Assembly: GCA_963785425.1 (NCBI GenBank)
Contig: CAWAVG010000001.1
Span: forward strand, 558,001 to 622,000
From: RYN-133 sp963785425
GTDB taxonomy: Bacteria > Actinomycetota > Actinomycetes > Mycobacteriales > Jatrophihabitantaceae
Length of the DNA: 64,000 nt
Reading direction: 5' to 3'
The position numbers and the translations under genes were made by a program. Positions 34,201 to 41,932 of this stretch are shown here, in pieces; the first letter of the stretch is position 1, and each line of letters opens with the position of its first letter. Below the pieces are notes generated by a model, which was not told the DNA's origin, made no database searches, and worked only from the letters and a program-made list of their open reading frames with translations.

Positions 34201-34419
34201 CGCACGGCGCAACCGCGAAACCAGCGCCTGCAATGCGTTCGCCGCGTCGACCGGTGGGTCGTCGCCCCAGACGGCATCGACCAGGGCGGACACGGAGACG
34301 GCCCGGCCGGCGTCGAGCGCGAGCCGGGTCAGCAGCGAGCGCAACCGCGCACCGGCCACCTCCACCGGCGCGCCGCTCGCGTCCCGCACGGCCAGCGGCC
34401 CGAGCATCCCCACGTGCAC
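31240..34419 (-). CDS. AfsR/SARP-family regulator (DNA-binding + BTAD + NB-ARC ATPase + TPR)
   Basis: This 1059-residue protein has a winged-helix OmpR-type DNA-binding domain (1-90: VEVAGARLRSLLTRLALDAG, VDAVWGDDPP), a bacterial transcriptional activation domain (about 95-240, ending RHRLADELGVDPGAELRA), an NB-ARC ATPase with GPGGAGKTR and VIVLDNCEHVID, and long alpha-helical TPR-like repeats to the C-terminus. The layout equals AfsR-type activators of secondary metabolism. GTG at 34419 is the likely start. It ends 14 bases from the DrrB-like gene and might regulate that exporter or distant genes. No cognate biosynthetic genes are present. Confidence 0.92.
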   Translation of the reverse strand: MHVGMLGPLAVRDASGAPVEVAGARLRSLLTRLALDAGRAVSVSALVDAVWGDDPPVDAANALQALVSRLRRALGDAATITQSTAGYRLAVEPDAVDASRFEQLVAAGGRSLRAGDLVEASSALQQALELWRGPMTADPSTVTRFERLRLTAMVDRATVHVALGDAEQALPDLAALHEEHALDERVAATLVAALAAAGRQADALRVYELTRHRLADELGVDPGAELRAAHLAVLRGETDDKVPHRRTNLRAQLTSFVGRDEELARVAKVLDENRLVTIVGPGGAGKTRLACEAGARLVAADGVWLVELAAVTDGADVAQVVLGALGLREKHLLDRRSAATATLDAETRLVDVLADKSAVIVLDNCEHVIDASARLAEYLLGRCPQLRVLATSREPLGIIGEVVLAVPPLGQPPDGSGVDFALGFSAVRLFVDRAAAARPDAVIDGHNIAAVVEIVRRLDGLPLAIELAAARLRAMSVNDIAERLVDRFRLLTGGSRTALPRHRTLRAVVEWSWELLTDDERLLAERVAVFPAGVTVASATAACSDDRLPTEAIADLLASLLDKSLLQRVAEGERYRMLETIREYGAERLAERGELEAVRARHADHFAELVCLAQEHLISADQLPWFERLNDERENILAALRFRCDTEDADGALQIAVDLGAYSMMTGSHDLGPWLQDALDVPGAEDSRLRWIAAALAAMSAASSGARLDDAEQGMRHLAVIAERLADTRLDDRPLLGILRPAIAFFAGLRELTERLLVEGLASDHEWTRAAARMFRANVAENDGDIAAMEDDITIALKDFRAIGERWGLANSLSALATLFTLQGRLDEAETAFEEALELMRLLTSTEDETFLLVRLSDVLLRRGDGVRARELMQRAVDLAEKSGAQLESVFMLSMLGEVERQLGDTEVARAMSDTALERLAALPPAHPAMSHGRAITLALAARLRVDEPERADAVSLLTGAYTAAVATRDAPIESLVGVVVAAVLAAQGRHDDAAEVLGAAATLRGADDRSSIEIGRLVLELTTALGADGFDTAYVRGKSLDRDAALKRFDPAEALSER

Positions 34420-34451
34420 GGGTCCACTGTCGCACGGGGGAAGATCCCGGT

Positions 34452-34856
34452 ATGCACTCCGAGACGCTCTCCATCCGCACCGGCGGGCAGCCCACCGTGC
34501 ACGACCTGACCGACCAATGTGCCGGTTTCGTGCGCGACGCGGACGACGGGCTGCTCAACGTGTTCGTCCCGCACGCAACGGCCGGGCTGGCCGTCATCGA
34601 GACCGGTGCCGGCAGCGACGACGACCTGCTGAGCGCGCTGGAAACGGTGCTGCCCCGCGACGCTCGCTGGTCGCACCGGCACGGCAGCCCGGGGCACGGC
34701 CGCGATCACGTTCTGCCCGCGTTCATCTCGCCCTCGCTCACGGTGCCGGTGCTGGGCGGCCGCATGCAGCTGGGCACGTGGCAGTCGGTCTGCCTGGTCG
34801 ACACGAACATCGACAACGCGGTGCGCGAGGTGCGGTTGAGCTTCGTGTCGGGCTGA
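34452..34856 (+). CDS. YjbQ/UPF0047 family protein
   Basis: This 134-residue protein contains VFVPHATAGLAVIETGAG, HRHGSPGHGRDHVLPAFISPSL and GGRMQLGTWQSVCLVDTN, the conserved histidines and glutamate that bind a metal in the UPF0047/YjbQ fold. Escherichia coli YjbQ has weak thiamine-phosphate synthase activity in vivo, but the physiological role is unsettled. It is divergent from the AfsR-type gene by 32 bases and convergent with the hydrolase, three bases away. Confidence 0.85.
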   Translation: MHSETLSIRTGGQPTVHDLTDQCAGFVRDADDGLLNVFVPHATAGLAVIETGAGSDDDLLSALETVLPRDARWSHRHGSPGHGRDHVLPAFISPSLTVPVLGGRMQLGTWQSVCLVDTNIDNAVREVRLSFVSG

Positions 34857-34859
34857 CCG

Positions 34860-35729
34860 TCACCCGTCCGGCTGCATGAGCGACCCACGTCGACGCCTGA
34901 CCTCGCCGGAGTCGGCGAAGGTCTCGAGTTCGTGGACCACGGTCGTCGGATCGCTGCGGTGCGGTGTGTGCCCGACCCCGTCGAGCAACCGGACGGTGCC
35001 CCACGGGAGCATCGTCGACACGTTCTTCGCCTGCCACGGCGGGAGCACCCGGTCTTCCCGGCCCCACAGCACCAGGATCGGGATCCGCTGATTGATCACG
35101 ATCTGCGTGCGGTCGATGTCGGCGTTCAACGCAAGGCTCTCGCGCACGCTGGCCTGGAACTGCTCACGGGCCTCGGTGGTGCGGAGGCGGTCGTAGGTCT
35201 CCATCAGCTCCGAGACACGCACCCGGCCGCTCTCGGAGTTCGCCTCGACGCGTGCCGCGAGCCGCTCGATGGTGCGCGCCGCGCGCGGGCTGTACAGGGC
35301 GCGGAGCAGCCGGGCGCCCGCTCGCGTGCCCATCAAGGGGACGACGGGGTTCAGCTCGACCCCGAACCCGCCGGGTGCGATCAACGCCAGCCCGGCGCAG
35401 CGCGACGGGTGGTGATGTGCGGTCAGTAAGGACACCGCACCACCGAAGGAGTGCCCGACGATCACCGCCGGTGGCACGTCGAGACGTCCGAGCAGGGCGT
35501 CGAGACCGGCCGCGAGCTCTTCGGCGTGCGGGACGGCGTGCACCGAGGCGTTGAGGGCGTAGCCGGGCAGGTCGACCGCGATCACCCGGAAGCGTTCGGC
35601 GAGCAGCGGCGCGACGCGGTTCCACGCCGACGAATCGGTGCCGAGGCCGTGCACGAGCACGAGTGGATCACCCGCGCCGGATTCCTCGACGCGCCATTCG
35701 GACGCAGCACCGAGGCGAACCTCAGCCAC
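34860..35729 (-). CDS. Alpha/beta hydrolase
   Basis: This 289-residue alpha/beta-hydrolase fold protein has oxyanion loop VLVHGLGTDSSAW, nucleophile elbow IVGHSFGGAV (Ser at about 94), acid region ILVLWGREDRVLPPW and the catalytic histidine in GVGHTPHRSDP. All triad residues are present. Substrate unknown; many relatives are epoxide hydrolases, dehalogenases or esterases. It is monocistronic. Confidence 0.88.
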   Translation of the reverse strand: MAEVRLGAASEWRVEESGAGDPLVLVHGLGTDSSAWNRVAPLLAERFRVIAVDLPGYALNASVHAVPHAEELAAGLDALLGRLDVPPAVIVGHSFGGAVSLLTAHHHPSRCAGLALIAPGGFGVELNPVVPLMGTRAGARLLRALYSPRAARTIERLAARVEANSESGRVRVSELMETYDRLRTTEAREQFQASVRESLALNADIDRTQIVINQRIPILVLWGREDRVLPPWQAKNVSTMLPWGTVRLLDGVGHTPHRSDPTTVVHELETFADSGEVRRRRGSLMQPDG

Positions 35730-35791
35730 TGCACTCCCTCACCACGCGCGCCACCCTAGCTGCTGGATCAGGGTCGCGGGTGTGCAGCAGG

Positions 35792-36247
35792 TTACGACTC
35801 CTGGCGACCTCGGTGCTCGCGATCCGCCGCCCGCAACACGTTCTTCAGACCCTCGTGCTTCTTCAGCAGCGAGTCGAGTTCGCTGTAGTCGAGCCGCACG
35901 GCGCGCACGCGGCCGTGGGTGGCGACCGTGGCGTGGCGCTGCCCGCCGTCGAGGTAGGCCATCTCACCGATGATGGCGCCGGATCCGAGCGTGGCGACGA
36001 TGGTGCGGCCGACCAGCACGTTGGCCTCGCCGGACAAAAGGATGTAGGCCGCGTCGGCGGGAGTGCCCTCCTGCACGAAGGCCCAGCCGTCCGGCAGCGT
36101 CACCACGCGACCGGCCTCGGCGAGCGCACGCAGGTCGTCCTTGCTGCACTCGCGCAGGTTGGGCAGGTCGGCGAGTTCGGCGGCCAGCGCGCGCTGCTCG
36201 CGGTCGGACACCCTGATCTCCTGTCGGTCGGTGGACACGTGTGCCAC
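35792..36247 (-). CDS. Cyclic-nucleotide-binding domain protein (Crp/Fnr-like sensor without DNA-binding part)
   Basis: This 151-residue protein is one cNMP-binding beta roll: LPDGWAFVQEGTPADAAYILLSG, VATLGSGAIIGEMAYLDGGQRHATV, with the phosphate-binding arginine position occupied (GGQRHATV). No helix-turn-helix follows, so it is a stand-alone sensor or regulatory subunit. GTG at 36247 is taken as the start, followed by MAHVSTDRQEIRVSDREQ. The divergent region upstream holds a strong hairpin. Confidence 0.85.
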   Translation of the reverse strand: MAHVSTDRQEIRVSDREQRALAAELADLPNLRECSKDDLRALAEAGRVVTLPDGWAFVQEGTPADAAYILLSGEANVLVGRTIVATLGSGAIIGEMAYLDGGQRHATVATHGRVRAVRLDYSELDSLLKKHEGLKNVLRAADREHRGRQES

Positions 36248-36390
36248 AGCATAAGGCGATCACGTGGTTTCCGCCGGTCCGATCGCGGTTATCCTCTCTG
36301 TGCGCGGCCGCGGCCTTTGGGGCCGGTCCTGTCAGCGGCCGCGTGTGCGCCGACGCGCCCCGGCTCGTTAGGTGCTGTGTCCGAGCGCAC

Positions 36391-36427
36391 GTAACGCCGG
36401 TGGCGAGCCAAGCGCCACCGGCGTTAC
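36391..36427. other. Perfect 15-bp hairpin in a divergent intergenic region
   Basis: GTAACGCCGGTGGCG (36391-36405) pairs with CGCCACCGGCGTTAC (36413-36427) across a 7-base loop. The flanking genes are transcribed away from it on both sides, so it is not a gene-end terminator for either. It lies 59 bases before the Ddn-like start and 144 before the sensor start. It has no T tract. It could be a small-RNA terminator, operator or transcript leader structure. Confidence 0.6.
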
Positions 36428-36485
36428 CACGGGTTCGCCGACGACACCGATGACGGTTCGTCCGCGGGCGCGTGCTGTCTAGGCT

Positions 36486-36971
36486 GTGCGGGTGGGGCTG
36501 CTGACACCGCTCGCAGTCCGGATCGGCGCGATCCCGTGGCTGCCGAAGCTGCTTGCGCAGGTGGTATGGGTCGACACCCGGCTGCAGCGCGCGACGCGAG
36601 GCCGCTACACCCTGCTCGATATGGCGGGGCTGCCGAACCTCACGCTGACCGTGCCCGGACGCAGGAGCGGCGTCCCGCGCAGCACGCCGCTGCTGTGCGT
36701 GCCCTACCAGGACGCCTACTTGATCGCCGGCTCGTACTTCGGCGGGCCGAAGGAGCCGGCCTGGGTCGCGAATCTCGAGGCCGCCGCGACCGTGCAGATC
36801 CGGATGGGCGGGCGCACGACGGCAGTGACCGCACGCCGGGTCGAGGGCGCGGAGCGCGATCGGCTGTGGGACCACATGCAGCGGACGTGGCCGAACTTCG
36901 CCAAGTACGAGCAACGCACCGACCGGACGATTAAGGTGTTCCGATTGACGCCGGTCGATACCGGGCGGTAG
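36486..36971 (+). CDS. Deazaflavin (F420)-dependent nitroreductase family protein (Ddn-like)
   Basis: This 161-residue protein carries the split-barrel fold of the Ddn/FDOR family: LTVPGRRSGVPRSTPLLCVPYQ, YLIAGSYFGGPKEPAWVANLEA and VTARRVEGAERDRLWDHM. The GRRSG...R...PL pattern is the F420-contact motif. Members reduce quinones or nitro compounds or act as F420-linked oxidoreductases. The start is a GTG at 36486 (or 36492). The gene is on its own, followed by a long inverted repeat. Confidence 0.85.
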   Translation: MRVGLLTPLAVRIGAIPWLPKLLAQVVWVDTRLQRATRGRYTLLDMAGLPNLTLTVPGRRSGVPRSTPLLCVPYQDAYLIAGSYFGGPKEPAWVANLEAAATVQIRMGGRTTAVTARRVEGAERDRLWDHMQRTWPNFAKYEQRTDRTIKVFRLTPVDTGR

Positions 36972-36982
36972 CGCGCAGCTCA

Positions 36983-37036
36983 CCGGGCGGATCGGATCGA
37001 GTTTCATGCCCCCGCACCAATCGACGATCCGCCCGG
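36983..37036 (+). terminator. Inverted repeat after the Ddn-like gene (possible terminator)
   Basis: CCGGGCGGATC (36983-36993) is exactly complementary to GATCCGCCCGG (37026-37036) with a 32-base loop. The first arm starts 11 bases after the Ddn-like stop codon. The long loop and absence of a T run weaken the case for intrinsic termination; a processing or regulatory stem is equally possible. Confidence 0.45.
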
Positions 37037-37156
37037 CGGTGCGCTACAAACGGACTATTCCCTCAATCACTCCGCAAATAACGAGCAACGCAATCTCAAG
37101 GAATGTGCAAGAACGGCTTCGAGAACGCCGTCCGAGCGGGCCGCTAATCTCGCCCG

Positions 37157-39502
37157 GTGCGCTCCCTCTCCGGCCTGTCCCCCCATGTCCGTCCTGAGAA
37201 TGTCGTCGCGGGCACGAACTGGCGCATCAGCGTGCTCGACGCCGGGCTGCTGCGGCTCGAGTACAGCGAATCGGGCACTTTCGAGGACCGCCCGTCACAG
37301 ATGGCGATCAACCGCGACTTCGCTCCGAGCGAGTTCACCGTGGTCGAGTCCGACGACCGCGTCGAGATCCACACCGACCGCTGCCACCTGATCTACGACA
37401 AGCAACCGTTCCGTCCCGAGGGCCTGTCGGTGCAGGCCAAACACAGCGTGCAGGGCTGGGGACGGGTATGGCGTTTCGCCGAACCCCTCTCGAATCTCGG
37501 CGGCACTGCGCGCACCCTCGACGAGGTCGACGGGGAATGCCCGCTCGAGCCCGGCGTGCTGTCCCTGGACGGCGTCGCAGTCGTGGACGATTCGCGCACC
37601 GTGCTGCTCGCCGACGACGGCTGGATCGCCTCCCGCGAACCCGGTCGCACTGACCTCTACGTGTTCGCCTACGGCACCGATCACCGCGCCGCCCTCGCCG
37701 CGCTCTACCGACTGACCGGCAGCCAACCGCTGCTGCCGCGCTTCGCCCTCGGCAACTGGTGGAGCCGCTACCACCCCTACAGCGCCGGCGAATACCTCGA
37801 GCTCATGGACCGCTTCGCCGTTGCGGACATCCCCCTCTCGGTCGCGGTGCTCGACATGGACTGGCACCTCGTCGACATCGACCCCGAGTTCGGCACCGGC
37901 TGGACGGGGTACACCTGGAACCGCGAGCTGTTTCCCGACCCGCGAGCCTTCCTTGCCGAGTTGCACCGGCGCGGCCTCGCGGTGTCGCTGAACGTCCACC
38001 CGGCCGAGGGGGTGCACGCGCACGAGGAGCAGTACGCCGCCATGGCGAAGCGGATGGGCATCGACCCCGACTCGCAGCTCCCCGTGGCGTTCGACCCGAC
38101 CGATCGCGAGTTTCTGCAGGCCTACTTCGAGGAACTGCACCACCCGCTCGAGGACGAGGGCGTCGACTTCTGGTGGCTCGACTGGCAACAGGGCGCCGTC
38201 ACCCGCATCGCAGGTCTCGACCCGCTGTGGCTGCTCAACCACTTCCACTATCTCGACTCGGGGCGTGACGGGCGGCGTCCGCTGACCTTCTCGCGCTACG
38301 CCGGGGTCGGCAGCCACCGCTACCCTGTCGGCTTCTCGGGCGACACCGTGATCACGTGGGCGTCGCTGAACTTCCAGCCGTATTTCACCGCGACCGCGTC
38401 CAACGTCGGCTACGGCTGGTGGAGCCACGACATCGGCGGCCACTTCTTCGGCCGCAAGGACGACGAACTGGCCACCCGTTGGGTGCAGCTCGGGGTGTTC
38501 TCGCCGATCCTGCGGCTGCACTCGTCGCTGAGCCCGTTCAACACCAAGGAACCCTGGCGATTCGGCATCGAGGCCGAGCGTGTCATGACGCACTCGCTGC
38601 GGCTGAGGCACCAGCTGCTGCCGTACCTCTACTCGATGAACCGCCGGGCCCACGAGGACGGCGCGCCCCTCGTCGAACCGGTGTACTACGAGCACCCGCA
38701 CCGTCCTGAGGCCTACGCACATCGCAACGAGTACCTATTCGGGACGAATCTGCTCGTAGCACCGATCACGACCCCGAGCGACGGCGCCACCGGGATCGCG
38801 GCGGCGACCGCGTGGTTGCCGCCGGGGAGCTGGATCGACATCCACACCGGCGTGACCTACCAGGGCGATCGCACGATCACCCTGCATCGCGATCTCGAGT
38901 CGATGCCCGTTCTGGCGCGCGGTGGCTCGGTGCTGCCGATGGCGGCGGCAGACGCACTGACGTTCGGCGTCGAGAACCCCGCTCATCTCGAGGTGCGCGT
39001 TTATGCCGGTGGCGACGGCAGCTTCACCCTGTCCGAGGATGCCGACGACGAGCGCTGGGCGGAGACGACGTTCGCCTTCACCGACGGCGAGTTCGTGATC
39101 TCCGCGGTGCGCGGCGAGGTTGCCGTCGTCCCCGCGGGACGGTCGTTCGACCTCGTGCTGTGCGGGTTCACCCGCGTCGACGCCGTGACGGTCGGTGACC
39201 GGGAGCTCGAGCTGCGAGCGGGCCCGGTGCCCGGCAGCGTGCTGGTCGAACTCGGCGGGCTCGAGCCGACCGACGAGCTGCGTGCGGTCGTCACCGGTGA
39301 CCTCCGGGTGCGGACGAACGACGACGTGCCCGAGCGCATCTTCACGCTGCTCGATCGCGCCCAGATCGAGTACGCCCTCAAGACCACGGTGTGGGCGCTG
39401 ATCGACAACCCGCTCGATCGCGTCGTCGCCGAGCTGAGCACGCTCGAGCTGCCGGGCAATCTCTACCGCGCGTTGATCGAACTCCTCACGGCGAACCCGT
39501 GA
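37157..39502 (+). CDS. GH31 family alpha-glycosidase
   Basis: This 781-residue glycoside hydrolase has an N-terminal beta domain, then a TIM barrel from about residue 190 (LPRFALGNWWSRYHPYSAGEY, VAVLDMDWHLVDIDPEFGTG). The nucleophile aspartate is D342 in WWLDWQQG and the general acid D396 in GFSGDTV. The C-terminal beta domains and a final helical region follow. The WLDWQQG variant of the nucleophile motif is known in a GH31 subgroup active on alpha-glucosides. There is no signal peptide, so it acts in the cytoplasm. Start GTG at 37157. No transporter neighbour identifies the sugar. Confidence 0.9.
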   Translation: MRSLSGLSPHVRPENVVAGTNWRISVLDAGLLRLEYSESGTFEDRPSQMAINRDFAPSEFTVVESDDRVEIHTDRCHLIYDKQPFRPEGLSVQAKHSVQGWGRVWRFAEPLSNLGGTARTLDEVDGECPLEPGVLSLDGVAVVDDSRTVLLADDGWIASREPGRTDLYVFAYGTDHRAALAALYRLTGSQPLLPRFALGNWWSRYHPYSAGEYLELMDRFAVADIPLSVAVLDMDWHLVDIDPEFGTGWTGYTWNRELFPDPRAFLAELHRRGLAVSLNVHPAEGVHAHEEQYAAMAKRMGIDPDSQLPVAFDPTDREFLQAYFEELHHPLEDEGVDFWWLDWQQGAVTRIAGLDPLWLLNHFHYLDSGRDGRRPLTFSRYAGVGSHRYPVGFSGDTVITWASLNFQPYFTATASNVGYGWWSHDIGGHFFGRKDDELATRWVQLGVFSPILRLHSSLSPFNTKEPWRFGIEAERVMTHSLRLRHQLLPYLYSMNRRAHEDGAPLVEPVYYEHPHRPEAYAHRNEYLFGTNLLVAPITTPSDGATGIAAATAWLPPGSWIDIHTGVTYQGDRTITLHRDLESMPVLARGGSVLPMAAADALTFGVENPAHLEVRVYAGGDGSFTLSEDADDERWAETTFAFTDGEFVISAVRGEVAVVPAGRSFDLVLCGFTRVDAVTVGDRELELRAGPVPGSVLVELGGLEPTDELRAVVTGDLRVRTNDDVPERIFTLLDRAQIEYALKTTVWALIDNPLDRVVAELSTLELPGNLYRALIELLTANP

Positions 39503-39505
39503 TGC

Positions 39506-40795
39506 TCACCAGTTCTCGATCGAGCGCCTGAAGATCTCGGCGAGGTCGTCCTCGGTCGGCGTGCGCGGCGCGATGCTCAGCAGGCGTTGTTGCTTCATCG
39601 TCCCGGGCACGAGGCCGGGGATGTCGTCCTCGGTGTATCCCACTGCACCGATGCCGTTCGGGATGCCGATGTCGCGCATCAGGTCGATGAGCACGGCCGG
39701 GAGCTGTTCGGCCGGATCGTCGCGCAGCGCCGCGTCGGGCGCGAGCAGTGCCGCTGCCTTCAGATGCCGTTCGGGTGCGCTGTCGAAGGTGAACCGGAAG
39801 GCCTGCGCGGCGGTCAGCGACACCGACATGCCGTGCGGCACGATCGGCTCGTCGGCGGGGTAACCGGCGGGACGGAACTCATCGACCATGCCGGCGATCG
39901 GGTAGCCGTTGGCGTGCGGGATGTGCACGCCCGAATTGCCGATGCCCATCCCCGCGAAGGTGGCCGCCAGCATCATGTCGCTGCGCGCGGCCACATCGGT
40001 GCCGCCGTCGTGCACCGCCTTGCGGAACGAGCGGGCGGCGAGGCGCATCGCCTGCTCGCTCCACATGTCCGAGATCGGGTTGGCGCCGCAGTAGGTGACG
40101 CGTTCCTCGGCCTGCTTGGGCGCATAGCTCTCGTACCACCGTGCCGTGTAGCTCTCCAGCGCGTGACACACGATGTCCATGCCGGAGCACGCGGTGACCT
40201 CCGGCGGCAGTGACATCGTCAGCAGCGGGTCGATGATCGCCAGCGTCGGACGAAGCCGCCAGTGGCTGATGCCGCTCTTCACCCGCATCGACAAGATGTC
40301 GAGGACGCAGACCGCGGTGCTCTCCGACCCGGTGCCTGCGGTGGTGGGGACGGCGACCAGCGGCTTGAGCTGCCCGAGCGGTGCGCTCGCGCGTCCGATC
40401 GGGGCGTTGATGTAGTCCATCAACTCGCCGCCTTCGGTGGCGATCAGGTTGACGGCCTTCGCGGTGTCGATGGACGACCCGCCGCCGACGGCGACGAAGC
40501 CGTCCCACGGCCCCTGTTCGCGCGCGTACCCGGTCGCCTTGTCGATGCTGTCGTCGGTCGGCTCGACGTGCACGCCGTCGAAGATCTCCGACGCGATGCG
40601 GTACTTGAGGAGCTGGTCCTGGACGCGCTGCGGGATCCCGATCGCGTTGACCGCGGCGTCGGTGACAATCAGCACCCGCTTGACACCGAACTGGCTCATC
40701 TCGAAGCCGATCTCGTCCAGGGCACCCGCGCCGAACTTCAGCGGCGGAGCGCCCCAGGTGAAGATCGTCTCGTCCGTGCGGCTCGTCTCGGTCAC
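39506..40795 (-). CDS. Iron-containing alcohol dehydrogenase, hydroxyacid-oxoacid transhydrogenase-like
   Basis: About 429 residues of group III (iron) dehydrogenase: VAVGGGSSIDTAKAVNLIAT for dinucleotide binding, PLVAVPTTAGTGSESTAVCV, then D in AIIDPLLT, H in CSGMDIVCHALES and H in HIPHANGYPIAG as metal ligands. The insertions NAPIG and QQRLLSIAPR resemble the mitochondrial-type hydroxyacid-oxoacid transhydrogenase, which moves hydride between 4-hydroxybutyrate and 2-oxoglutarate. The start is placed at GTG 40795; the frame is open upstream but only across non-conserved sequence. It is convergent with the glucosidase gene. Confidence 0.82.
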   Translation of the reverse strand: MTETSRTDETIFTWGAPPLKFGAGALDEIGFEMSQFGVKRVLIVTDAAVNAIGIPQRVQDQLLKYRIASEIFDGVHVEPTDDSIDKATGYAREQGPWDGFVAVGGGSSIDTAKAVNLIATEGGELMDYINAPIGRASAPLGQLKPLVAVPTTAGTGSESTAVCVLDILSMRVKSGISHWRLRPTLAIIDPLLTMSLPPEVTACSGMDIVCHALESYTARWYESYAPKQAEERVTYCGANPISDMWSEQAMRLAARSFRKAVHDGGTDVAARSDMMLAATFAGMGIGNSGVHIPHANGYPIAGMVDEFRPAGYPADEPIVPHGMSVSLTAAQAFRFTFDSAPERHLKAAALLAPDAALRDDPAEQLPAVLIDLMRDIGIPNGIGAVGYTEDDIPGLVPGTMKQQRLLSIAPRTPTEDDLAEIFRRSIENW

Positions 40796-40817
40796 GTTCG
40801 CCACCCTAGAGAACGCG

Positions 40818-40846
40818 GCGGCCGTGACCTGCTCGGTCACGGCCGC
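40818..40846 (-). terminator. Strong hairpin terminator after the GlsB-like gene
   Basis: GCGGCCGTGACC (40818-40829) and GGTCACGGCCGC (40835-40846) form a perfect 12-bp stem with a five-base loop. On the minus strand it lies 20 bases beyond the GlsB stop codon and before the next gene, a standard position for a GC-rich intrinsic-type terminator, although T residues after it are few. Confidence 0.65.
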
Positions 40847-40865
40847 GCGATCTTGCGAGCATCGG

Positions 40866-41144
40866 TCAGTGGCGGACGGTGTGGCGGTTGCCCGCGCGTG
40901 TGTAGATGAGCAGCACGATGACGGCGCCGATGATCGAGCCGATGAGGCCCGAGGGCTGGATGAACCCGTTCTCGGAGTCCTTGTGGAACAGCAGGTACCC
41001 CAGGAAGCCACCGACGAACGAGCCGACGATCCCCAACACGATCGTCATCAGGATGCCGATGTCCTGCTTGCCAGGGATCAGCAGGCGTGCGACCGCTCCC
41101 GCGATGAGGCCAACGATGATGAGGCCGATGATCAGTCCGAGCAT
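40866..41144 (-). CDS. GlsB/YeaQ/YmgE family stress-response membrane protein
   Basis: This 92-residue protein with three hydrophobic helices begins MLGLIIGLIIVGLIAGAVAR, then LLIPGKQDIGILMTIVLG and GFIQPSGLIGSIIGAVIVLL. It is of the transglycosylase-associated (Transgly_assoc) family induced under envelope or general stress, function unknown. AAAGGG lies about seven bases before the ATG at 41144. It is divergent from the LuxR-type regulator gene, with a phased direct repeat in the shared promoter region. Confidence 0.88.
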   Translation of the reverse strand: MLGLIIGLIIVGLIAGAVARLLIPGKQDIGILMTIVLGIVGSFVGGFLGYLLFHKDSENGFIQPSGLIGSIIGAVIVLLIYTRAGNRHTVRH

Positions 41145-41197
41145 GATTACGCCCTTTCGGTTGACTCGCACCTTTGGTGCGCTTGATACCACGAAAG

Positions 41198-41229
41198 CAC
41201 CCCTAGGGATGTCGCAATACACCCCTAGG
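41198..41229. promoter_or_regulatory. Phased direct repeat CACCCCTAGG between GlsB and the LuxR regulator
   Basis: CACCCCTAGG occurs at 41198-41207 and 41220-41229, exactly 22 bases apart (two helical turns), and each unit contains the palindrome CCTAGG. The pair lies 54-85 bases upstream of the GlsB start and 19-50 bases upstream of the regulator GTG. Cooperative binding by a LuxR-type dimer is a reasonable reading; that the divergent regulator itself binds is an inference from position. Confidence 0.55.
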
Positions 41230-41247
41230 TGTGTTTACGCTCAGGGC

Positions 41248-41910
41248 GTGCCCTCCTCGTCGCCGATCCTCGTGGCCCTCGTCGACGACTACGACGTCGT
41301 CCTCACCGGCATTGCGAGCATGCTCGACCCGTATCGCGACCGCGTCCTGGTCGCCGAGATAGATGCCAACAAGGCGCTGCACGACCGCGTCGACATCGCG
41401 CTCTACGACTCCTTCGCCCAGCCTGAGAGCGACCACGACGAGATCGAGGTGCTGCTCAAGAGCGCGCGTGCGAACCGGGTCGTGGTCTACACCTGGAACT
41501 TCCATCCCGAACTGGTCGAGACCGCCCGACGGCGCGGCGCGCACGGCTACCTGTCGAAGACCTTGCCCGCACGAGATCTCGTCGCGGCGCTCGAGGCCGT
41601 CCACGCCGGCGAGATCGTGATCAGCGACCCGCCGTCACGCGCGCGCCCGTCGGCGGGCCATGACTGGCCGGGCCGGCGTGAGGGGTTGACCGACCGCGAA
41701 GCCGAGATCCTCGCGCTGATCACCCAGGGCAAGAGCAACGCCGAGGTCGCCGCGCTCACGTTCCTGAGCCCGAACACGATCAAGTCCTACATCCGCACGA
41801 TCTACCGCAAGATCGACGCGGGCAGCCGGACGCAGGCGGTGCTGTGGGGCGTCAAGCACGGATTCGAGCCGGATCACCACCGCATCGACCACTGGCGCGG
41901 CGGCCCGTGA
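41248..41910 (+). CDS. Orphan NarL/LuxR-family response regulator
   Basis: This 220-residue protein has a receiver domain with the acidic pair in LVALVDDYDVV, a phospho-acceptor position at DIALYDSF, the threonine in VVVYTWNF and lysine in HGYLSKTL, followed by a LuxR helix-turn-helix (LTDREAEILALITQGKSNAEV, SPNTIKSYIRTIYRKI). No histidine kinase is encoded next to it. GTG at 41248 is the only start that precedes the receiver domain closely. It probably controls the divergent stress-protein gene. Confidence 0.9.
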   Translation: MPSSSPILVALVDDYDVVLTGIASMLDPYRDRVLVAEIDANKALHDRVDIALYDSFAQPESDHDEIEVLLKSARANRVVVYTWNFHPELVETARRRGAHGYLSKTLPARDLVAALEAVHAGEIVISDPPSRARPSAGHDWPGRREGLTDREAEILALITQGKSNAEVAALTFLSPNTIKSYIRTIYRKIDAGSRTQAVLWGVKHGFEPDHHRIDHWRGGP

Positions 41911-41932
41911 GCGCCGCCTACGATCGTCTTCC

